From Chiridota heheva (taxonomy: Eukaryota > Echinodermata > Holothuroidea > Apodida > Chiridotidae), in contig JAIGNY010000456.1 in NCBI GenBank assembly GCA_020152595.1, forward strand, positions 218,501 to 282,500: a DNA stretch of 64,000 nucleotides, in the 5' to 3' direction. This document shows, one piece after another, positions 55,430 through 64,000 of this stretch. A model generated the notes under the pieces. That model was not told where the DNA came from and did not search any database. It was given only the letters and a program-made list of their open reading frames with translations. The position numbers and the translations under genes are program-made. The stretch's first letter is position 1. Every line of letters starts with the position of its first letter.

Positions 55430-56420
55430 AGGTGTAAGACTCTGCTAGAACCATAAACTCTTATGAAATACTCAGTGATTGTACACATAGAAAATACTCA
55501 GTGATTGTACACATAGAAACTCCCTTTAGATGGTAAATTCCGGCCGAAACCCCACCTCTCATCTGCCATATACTAGGTGTGTTTTAAGACTGTCAGAACC
55601 AGAAACTATTACAATACTCAGTTATTGAATGCATAAAAAACCCATCAAGTACTAACTCCCCCTTCCCCATATACCCCCTTCTGCAAGACTTTTAAGACTG
55701 CTAAAACCAGAAACTAACATACAATACTCAGTGATTGTACACATCACATGAAAAATCCTTCAAATCCCTACGAATGTTCAACCTACTAATTGTACACATA
55801 AAAAATCCCTACAAATGTTCAATCTCCACCCCATACCCCCCCCCTCTCTCCACTGCAGGACACTATGAACAGTCTTAGGTAAGTTTTAAGCTCTGCTAGA
55901 ACCATAAGCTATAAGCTGTAATACAATTCTCAGTGATTGTACACATCACATGAAAACTCCCTTCAAATGTATAACCCCCCCCCCCTCCACCACCCCAACC
56001 CCCATGTACCCCTCATACAAGACACTACTAGGTGGACATTACGCCCAATTCTCACTATAAATGTTCGGTCTTTTCACCCTCAAGAACCTCCATTTTTGCG
56101 GGTATGACTTTTAGACTCCATAAGCAGCATTTAAGAAACTCATCACAGATAAACTAGTGATTTTATGCATCAGTTATTATACACTGTACGCAAACAAAAG
56201 AAGGGTTACTGCTGGGCCAAACCAAGCATGTAACTTGTGGCGGAGGATTGCTTTGGATTGTGAAAGAATGTTTTCATCAGTGAGTTATTCAAACTGGTGA
56301 TTTTAGGGGCAATAGACTGAAAATTTATAGCCGCAGTTATTCATCATGGTTTTAAGACTGCTAGAACCATAAACTATCATACAATACTCAGCTATTGTAC
56401 GCATCAAAAATCACACTACC
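55430..56420 (+). repeat. Degenerate ~110-150-bp repeat series
   Basis: About seven diverged units carry CTGCTAGAACCATAAACT, ACAATACTCAGTGATTGTAC and ACACATCACATGAAAA-like modules separated by C-rich tracts (for example near 55838-55850 and 55977-55990). Confidence 0.7.
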
Positions 56421-56424
56421 TTTT

Positions 56425-56940
56425 TTCATTTTGTTTTAGTAAACAAACAATGGGGCTTATTGTAAGGGGCCCAGTTTGGTAGCTAAAGTTACTCCAGACC
56501 ATGTGGGTAATTTGTAGGGCAGAACAAGGTGTTCAAGGGACATTTTCATCACTGAGTTATCAAGTTGAATAGCAGTACAATCAGGGATGCCAGAAAGGGA
56601 GGGGGCATGGAGGGACCCCCTCCTACTGTTTTGAAGAGGGCAAGGGGGTAGAACTGACCTTTTTATAAATACGTTATATTAATGTTTTTATTCAAGAAAT
56701 TTTTATGAAGTCTTAGATAGCCTGTCATCCCTGCAAATTTTGCCTTTCATGAGAGCTTTAATAGATTTTCAAGTCCCAAACTTCCACCCAACTTTGTCAA
56801 CAAAGGCCAAGGCACAGGAATTCTTTATTCCTGAAGTATACTCTTTTCATTGCAACTAGCTTTTGTGATCATTTTTGTTGTTGTTGATATATGGTACCTT
56901 GATTTATTTTGACTTTTTTCAATTTAATAAAGGAATTGCA
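56425..56940. other. No feature recognised
   Basis: G/C-tracts near 56590-56650; no coding signal. Confidence 0.35.
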
Positions 56941-56944
56941 TTCG

Positions 56945-56960
56945 AAATAATAATAATATA

Positions 56961-56996
<36 letters not shown>

Positions 56997-57085
56997 CATA
57001 CATACATACATACATACATACATACATACATACATACATACATACATACATACACACTTACATACATACATACATACATATATGT
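56945..57085. repeat. (TA)n then (CATA)n microsatellite
   Basis: AATATAATATA grades into pure TA, then into CATA tetranucleotides with a few interruptions. Apparent ORFs are artefacts. Confidence 0.95.
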
Positions 57086-57397
57086 GAGTGTGTATGTGTG
57101 CCGTGGGGGAAGGGGGGGAGGAGGAGAGGGGAGGGTAGTCTGAAGTTATTTATCCTATTCTTAGACCTTTTACTGTAACTTTTTTTTGGGGAGGGGGCAA
57201 GGGAAGAATATGACTACTCTGCCAATACCCATGCTACATCTAGTACAAGAAAAACTTTAGATTTTCTTCATCTACTCAGGGATGGCTCCAATAGAGAAAG
57301 GGAAAGGGGGCAGTATTTCATAAATCATTTGTGAATGTACAAAAATTGCAGATATATTTGGTGGCAGTATTTCAAAAGTTTGATTCTTTAAATAAAA

Positions 57398-58140
57398 ATC
57401 AAGGTTTGGTTTGGTTTGGTTTGTTGATGTTTAGAGGCACCGCGACAGTCAGAGTCAAATGTGCCAAGAGGGTGTTAATAAATACTAGTGTATGAGTATG
57501 GATAGTGAGGAGATGGAAGGTTTGTAAGGGAGATAAAGGGGGAAAAGCTGAATATGGGAGAAAGATCTAGGTGAAAAGAAACGGGTGTGTAAGGTTAGGT
57601 GTAGAAGGGGAGGAGGGGAGGAGATTATATGTGGTGGAAGAGGTTGTTGTTGCGGAGGAAGTTGATGATATTTGAGGAAGAATTGTTTTCAAATAGATCC
57701 AAGATTAAGAGAGTGAGGAGAGAAGAGATCTGGAGTTCTGGTAGAGGGGACAGGTTAAGAAAATATGCTTGATGGAGAGATCGATGTTGCAAGTGAGGCA
57801 GAGATGGGCAGGGGCGCCAGATAAGAGATGGGAGTTAGTAAGAGAGGAGTGGCCGAGGCAAAAAGCGGGTGACAATGATGTCTTCCCTGCCATTGCAACT
57901 ATGCAGAGGGGTGTTGGTCCCAACTTTGAGTTTGATGGTGTGAAGTTTATAACTGGTTTCGTAATTTCATGAGTTTTGGCAGGTTTTGTTGATGTAGTTG
58001 GAGATGGAGAGACGGAGGTCTGAATGTGGAATAGAGAAAGGAGACATGTTATTTGACAGAGCTTTGATGGCGGCTCTGTCGGCTCTCTCGTTGCCGTTGA
58101 TTCTTGAAACAAAGTGCAAGATGCACAAGATGATAACAAA
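57398..58140 (-). pseudogene. RNase H LINE, 3' fragment (second copy of family)
   Basis: The minus strand reads CILHFVSRINGNERADRAAI from about 58130, the end of an RNase H domain with the conserved GNERAD motif. Then come SHLLSGAPAHLCLTCNIDLS and IKHIFLTCPLYQNSR, the Zn-knuckle-like C-x2-C...H...C tail. The 3' UTR shares GGCACC(A/G)C(A/G)ACAG with 18790-18820 (as read on the plus strand), and the tail is (AAACC)n where the other copy has (AAAC)n. The upstream RT is absent (5' truncation); frameshifts are present. Confidence 0.82.
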
Positions 58141-58144
58141 TTAA

Positions 58145-58750
58145 CAAGTGTAAGTTTTTTTTTTTTTTCTATCTCGGTTTTACCACCTTAAATATCTATA
58201 CACAGGTAACAACAATTAACTTGAGCTTAATTGGAAGAAAATATGTAATAAATCATAAAAATAACAAAATATTTCATCAGAATCGGATAAGAATTGACCA
58301 TTTAACAGACTTTTAAATTTTAGAGCCTATTATAATAAAATATGCAAATTGTATTGTAATTTTGTGACATCACAACAAGAAAACCTATGAATATGAATCT
58401 CCTTATGTTAACCTATTGTTTTTCAAGTCATCACCACCGTTCGTTGAATGGGAGTAGTTGAACACAACCAAGAGATTTCTAATTTCCATATCTAACCCTT
58501 CTATCAAATTTCAGCAGGAGAAAAAAGTCAAATTATATTCAGTGACTGAAATTTAGGATAGAACTTTAACAATTTTGAGCTGCTTCAACTCTTTCATACA
58601 TAACAACTTTTGCATTCATTAAAAATTCTTCAAAGTTTGATTGGTCATAAATCGGAAACAGGTGCTACTGTCATAAGTTAAGGACTGCTCTGTTCAGAAT
58701 TTAAAGGTGAATACAAAATCTCTACCTCTACCGTTAACATGTTATCACAA
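58145..58750. other. No feature recognised
   Basis: I see no gene or repeat I can support. Confidence 0.35.
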
Positions 58751-58756
58751 CACATA

Positions 58757-59113
58757 CCCTTACAGAAATTTGAACTTGCAGCATGCTTGCAACAAGCTAA
58801 CATTCTTAGCTTGTGCAAGGATGCTACAAGCTTTTGCAAGGATGCTGCAAGCTTGCACAAGCATGCTGCAAGCTTGCAATAAGCATGGTGCAAGCTAGTA
58901 TTTGGAACAAATACGAACTTGCTAGCTTGCACAAGCTAGCATAAAATATTTGTTAGCTTGCTCAAGCTTGCAGAAAGTTTTGCTAGCTTGTGCAAGCTTG
59001 CAGATACTTTTTTCTAGCTTGCGCAAACTAATTTGTTTCATATAATAGCTTGCGGCATGTTTGATGCAAGCTTGTAGTCACAAGCATGCTGCAAACTAAT
59101 ATTTCTATAAGGG
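58757..59113. mobile_element. CCCTTACAG-ended AAGCTTGC foldback element, copy 5
   Basis: The left end CCCTTACAGAAATTTGAAC and right end AATATTTCTATAAGGG are inverted, with TA on each side (58755-58756 and 59114-59115), which fits a TA target site. The 357-bp interior is filled with GCAAGCTTGCACAAGC-type motifs, and GCTAGTATTTGGAACAAAT lies near the centre. No ORF. Confidence 0.85.
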
Positions 59114-59259
59114 TATCCATTAATACTAAAATTTAGATTTAGCAATCACTGCAAATTACTGTATTTATCAACATGGATTTGTGAAGTCACACAAGTTTAA
59201 ATAAAATCATTGGTTTGGTCAAAAACATGTAATATAGTGAGTTAAAAATATCCTCTCCT

Positions 59260-59690
59260 CTAGAGGTATAGGAAGCGGGGAAAGGGGGGTGGGCAGAGGG
59301 CAAGCTGCCCCCTTGAACGAATTTCACTTTCTCGGTTGCATGCTTTCTGCCGAATTGGGGGGTAAAATTGGAAATTATTAATATAAAATTGAAAAGTGTG
59401 GTAAAATCATTAGATATTTTGGTAAAATTTCCCAAACTTTTCTGAAAACTTCGCCAAAAACCGACCAAAATTGACCGAAATTAAAGAAAAGTTCATGAAA
59501 ACTGGCCAACAATTTCCCGAAAAGGAAGGAATTCTCCAAAAATGAAAGAATTTTTCTTCTGAAAATGAAGAAAATTTCTCGGAATTTAAAGAAAATTAAA
59601 GGGAATTTCCTGATTAGCAGGATTTTTTTAGGGTTTTTGCCCCCCTGAGAGGTGACCATTCCTACGCCCCTGCTTTCCTCCCACTTTTTC
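59260..59690 (+). repeat. Dispersed repeat F, copy 2
   Basis: Same order of modules as 10430-10837 (GGGCAGAGGGCAAGCTG, GGTTGCATGC, GGAAATTATTAATATAAA, AAAACTGGCCAACAATTTCC, TTTCCTGATTAGCAG) plus a 3' extension GCCCCCCTGAGAGGTGACC. Confidence 0.75.
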
Positions 59691-59694
59691 TGCC

Positions 59695-61728
59695 CCACAA
59701 TTTATGTATTTGATGGACTGCTAATGCTTTGAATGAAATATCAGCAATCAGGGCATTATGGACATGTTACAAAGGGGATCCCGTCTCAAGAAAATTGCTC
59801 GACCTTCACCAATAAATCGGTTTATACTGGTAACATCACTTCCTCGGTGGAATTGTTTTGCTGGTCGGTGATTATGTGAACAATTAGATCCAGTGGTGTC
59901 AGTAGACCCTTTTGATTGGGAAGAGAGGGAAAGGGAAGGGGGGGGGGGGAATTACAAATTTACCAACAAAAGAGTAGGATGCTACCGACAAAAATTTATT
60001 CCACATTCAGGGCCCTTACAATGTCACAAATTTTGAAAAGTGATAAGAAAAATCGCAGAACGAGTGTCATATTATCATTATATAAAAAAAAATATTTTAC
60101 ATATTTTTTTTATCATCTGTTCGGTAAATTTTTCATTGTCTTTGATAAAAGTTTTACCGGCGTGGACCTTGATTGACCGGCAGGTCTTTAATTTTACCGA
60201 CAGCTTTACCAAAAGTGGGGAATGTAACATACCCCCTTCCTCCCTGAGTATTTACATCTGTTTAGATTAATCAGAAGTGTTGGGTTGTATTGTATTTCTC
60301 TGATCTACCTAACCTTTAAAATCTACACAAACTACACATTAAGTCCAATCACCATCAAATTTAATCTAATTCAACTAAACTTTTTTTTAAATAATTTAGT
60401 TTCAATTAAGTAAACATGCAATTATCAACATTTGACATATTTTGCAATTATCAATATTTTGTGACTAAAGTTCTGCCTGGAATGCAAAGTAAAATAATTA
60501 CAATATAAAGCATGATTACTGCTGTGTCGGGGTGACTACATAACATATGCAAAATATAAGGCAAGTGAAAGAGACATTTGAATAAGGGTTGGAAGATCGT
60601 CCCAATGGCAAAATATCAAACCAATTTGAAAAAACCCCATTAAAACTTAAAATATTAATACTTTATATATCATCAATATTTTTACCTAAAGTTCTGTTCG
60701 TAATGCAAAGAAAATGATCTTTCAAAGCTCTTACTTATCAAAGGGGCCTGTGTGTTCCAGATTTCACCCCCCTCTCCTCCTTCCGGCCCACATTGGCTCT
60801 CTGCAGCCCTGCAACTAGGTCACCCAAAAGCTGATCACTATAGCTTTACATACAAGTCAAAATACCTTATTTAAGTTCTTCCACTGAATACTTTGTTCAA
60901 CTTTGGAAACAGATTACATTAAAGATGTCAAACATAACAGCAAAAGATCTGAAGTTTCAATCGAAAATGGGAAGGAAATTTCACAAAAAAAATCATTTTG
61001 TAATACATGCAAAATGAAATCTTGACTTATAACACTCAGCGATGTAAAATGAAAAACAATGATATTCTTACATTTGCTATTGTGGCTTTTTAATGATACG
61101 TATAAATTCAATACAAAAACAATGATCAACAAATTTTGAGCAGACCCCTAGCTTTGCTGTTTCACAGGAGTGGCCTGCCCCGCCTCTCCGTGGGATTGCC
61201 CTTCCCCCCCTGATGGTCCGCCCTGCTGCTCATGAGAAGATTTTTTTTTTTTTTAACTCAATCATCCTAATGAACCTCATAAATGATTACCTTACATGGA
61301 TACAGAACACAGAATGATAGCATAGTAAGCAATTGTCCTGTTTGGCTGATGACTGGTCCTTATCATTCAGAATAGCTTAATTCTGAGGTGCATGATTGTA
61401 GCTAAAATCCCAGAGCTTCTTCACCAGGGGATTGAGCCTTAAGGGGGACCCTTGACTCCACGCCCAAAATATGCAGCACTTTGCACACGCATTAATGTGC
61501 TCCTCAAAAAGTCTAGCACCTTGCCCCTTTTTAAATCAAACTAGGGATCTGCTGGGGGTGGGGCAAATGCACCCCTCGCCCCTATGCCAACCCATCCATG
61601 TAATACCACTTAGAACGTCTGAGGTCCTCTGCGGGATTTGCAAATTGTGAATTTCCTTACAGGTCAAATAAACATTATAGCAAGACAACTAGTTATTTGG
61701 TAGATTCATAAAGAATTTCATACAAAAA
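59695..61728. other. No gene; scattered low-complexity
   Basis: A G-run lies at about 59937-59950. Two related segments near 60395-60480 and 60640-60715 share ATATTTT.TGACTAAAGTTCTG and AATGCAAAG. No supported gene. Confidence 0.4.
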
Positions 61729-61730
61729 AG

Positions 61731-63396
61731 AACCAGAACCAAAAGGTTTTGTGATTTTGATGCTTTTTTCACAAGCTGATTGATTTGCAAAATTTGTATT
61801 AAGTGTTATGTCATTGCATGTCATGCGCAAATATTTGTTCAATGATATTTATTCATACTGCAAGTCACACCCACCAAGCAGATCAATAAAATTGTTGACG
61901 ACATTAGCATTTGCACAATAATTAACAGCATTATCATAGCAAGTATGATGCAAAAATGTTAAAACGGTTGCTCATTTATCCTATTCAAGAATTTTTCAGT
62001 AAATCCCGCCTACTCATTAATATTCAGGACATTACTACCACAACATTAGAACATATGTACAGACCATGACCCATCTGTGTACCACATACATATACAGCAT
62101 GAGTATATAGTTCATGATATATAGTTCTTGAGATACTGTATGGTGTTTAAATCATTTATCAATTTCAAACTAAGCCACGCCCACCATGCATATTAATTAC
62201 ATCTCTTGATAACATAAGCATGTACACGATAACTAACAAAATTTTAATTACCCAATATGAAACAAAACAGATATACAGTTGCTCCTTTATCACTAATAAA
62301 AAAAAAAAAAGTTTAAGCCCTTCCACTTATTATTATGCATAAAATCACCACCAAAACATAGTTTTTGAGAGTTAGTGTTTACAAGAAGCCCCACCCACTA
62401 GGCATATTAATGAAAGTCAACATTTTTACATCATGTACATGTACACACCAGCTAACAATTATACCAAATATGAAAAATTGACATGCAGTTGTTAAAATAT
62501 GAATATCTGAAGACTTTACATCAAGCCCCGCCTATATGCATGACATAACCACCAAAATATTAGGGCACATCTACAGACCATGGGCTATCTGTGTACCAAA
62601 TATGACATGAATCCAGTTTACCGTTATTGAAATATCATGTTTACAAGCTCTTTTCAGCAAAATCATATAAAGCCCTGCCCAGTGCCCACTATGCATATTA
62701 AAGAAATTCAACAATTTTTACATCATGAACATGTACACACCAGCTATCATATGTACCCCAAATATGAAACAAAACAGACATGTGGTTGTTAAAATATTAA
62801 CATTGCAAGATGTTTAATTAAGCCCCACCTACTCATTAATATGTATGATATCACCATCAAAAACAATAGGGCACATCTACGGACCATGGGCTATCTGTGT
62901 ACCACATTTGACATGAATCTAGTATACAGGTCTTGAGATACTGCGTTTACAATCTCTTCTCAGCAAAATTATATTTTAAGCCCTGCCTAATTATAATTAA
63001 GCCCTGCCCAATTATAATTAAGCCCTGCCCACTATTTAGGCAACATTTTGACATCATGAATATGTACACAACAGCTAACATCATAATTATACCACATATG
63101 AAATAAAACAGACTTGCGGTTGTTAAAATATGAACATTTCAAGATATTTACATTAAGCCCCACCTACTCATTAATATGCATGACATCACCAGCAAAAACA
63201 ATAGGGCACATCTACAGACCATGGGCTATATGTACCAAATATGACATGCATCTAGCGTATCATTTTTGAGATATCGCGTTTAAGAGCTTGCTGTCACAAA
63301 CATACATACACACACACCCACCCACCCACACACACCCACGCCATCAAGACTGCAACCTTCCTGATGCTATCGCATCAGAACCAAAAATCTGTCTAG
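61731..63396 (+). mobile_element. Helentron-like block, copy 4, most complete
   Basis: The 5' motif AACCAGAACCAAAAGGTTTT then GTGATTTTGATGC opens the element. The interior has about five tandem units of roughly 300-335 bp; the anchor CCATGGGCTATCTGTGTACC recurs at about 62579 and 62884 and its variant at 63218. The 3' end has an (AC)n tract, CAACCTTCCTGATGC and the perfect stem-loop CTGATGC-TATC-GCATCAG (63361-63378), then AACCAAAAATCTGT and CTAG-T. The hairpin arm GCATCAGAACC is the complement of the 5' GGTTCTGATGC seen in copy 2. These are hallmarks of Helitron/Helentron non-autonomous elements. No Rep-helicase coding sequence is present. Confidence 0.75.
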
Positions 63397-63399
63397 TCA

Positions 63400-64000
63400 T
63401 ACATGTATATTAATATTGACATTTATACTGCGCTTTAATATTCTTAAAAAATATGAAAAACATATTATAAAATTATAAAAAATCAATGAAATATTTTGAC
63501 TTGCAAATTCAATGATATTTTAAATAAGCAATTAAAAAAAAGTTTTAATGAGATTTGTTTTGTTTTTTACAGGTTTTTGATCAATTTTAAAACATTTTAT
63601 ATACGCTACCTCTTTCTGTTCATAAAAGTTATAGTAATAGATCTTGGATGCAATACTTCTGCATCATTCAATTTTCACCAAAAATGTTTTTCATTTTCAA
63701 CATAGCTACATCTCCTGAACCACTGAAACATGATTGCCAGATTCAAGTAGGGGCCTACTGTCTTTTTTTCAGAATTAATGGCTGTCTCATAGGGATCAAC
63801 TGGGTCTCAACCCCACCCCCCAACAGCTTCCAAAAAGGTTAATACTTTTTCCTAAAAAGGACCAAAGGTTCGCTATTAAATGGTCAAGAAATTTTCCTAA
63901 AAGGTCCAGAAATTTTGCTAAAGTCTAGATTTTGAGGCAATGACCAGGTATTTTTTGTTCTTCAGAAAAATTTAGCCTCCAAACATGGTAAAGACCACTT
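63400..64000. other. No feature recognised
   Basis: AT-rich end of the window; no supported gene or repeat. Confidence 0.35.

Overview
This window looks like repeat-dense nuclear DNA of an animal. It is AT-rich and intron-like. It carries animal-type non-LTR retrotransposons (CR1/L2-like and RNase H-bearing clades), a ZMYM1/DUF4371-type hAT transposase relic, TTAA-flanked and 9-bp-TSD inverted-repeat elements, tRNA-derived SINEs and long simple-sequence tracts. The mixture suits a marine invertebrate, but I cannot place the species. No complete host gene, rRNA gene or convincing functional tRNA was found. Most long open frames are products of tandem repeats.

Layout. 1-5 kb: a 3.28-kb hAT element with terminal inverted repeats and an 8-bp target duplication, holding a frameshifted transposase. 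5-14 kb: MITEs, dispersed repeats and a 0.9-kb compound (TAA)n tract. 14-17 kb: an inverted-repeat element whose left end carries a 16/15-bp palindromic array, with a decayed LINE between its ends. 17-24 kb: a dispersed repeat with a nested CCCTTACAG-ended element, then a minus-strand RNase H LINE. 24-31 kb: a 9-bp-TSD element with a 50-bp terminal array, a Helentron-like block, a TTAA-bounded element with a tRNA-like insert, a MITE train with nested SINEs, and a GC-rich 17-bp array. 31-35 kb: a LINE 3' end, an inverted Helentron-like block and a foldback element. 35-39 kb: the least repetitive part. It has a histone-type 3' stem-loop next to a basic minus-strand ORF, a frameshifted helical gene relic, a foldback and two exon-like ORFs. 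39-49 kb: LINE 3' fragments and MITEs, one split by a LINE. 49-56 kb: 77-bp satellite, a third Helentron-like block, ~72-bp and 22-bp minisatellites. 57-64 kb: a second RNase H LINE fragment, a 357-bp CCCTTACAG-ended element and the best preserved Helentron-like block, ending in a perfect hairpin.

Recurring theme. In two unrelated inverted-repeat families (24.7 kb and 14.0 kb), and possibly in the CCCTTACAG family, a tandem array is built from the element's own terminal or subterminal sequence. Several elements are nested, which gives a relative order of insertion. The best leads for something undescribed are the terminal-repeat arrays, the Helentron-like family with its conserved hairpin and promoter-like motifs, and the histone-type stem-loop beside a non-histone basic ORF.
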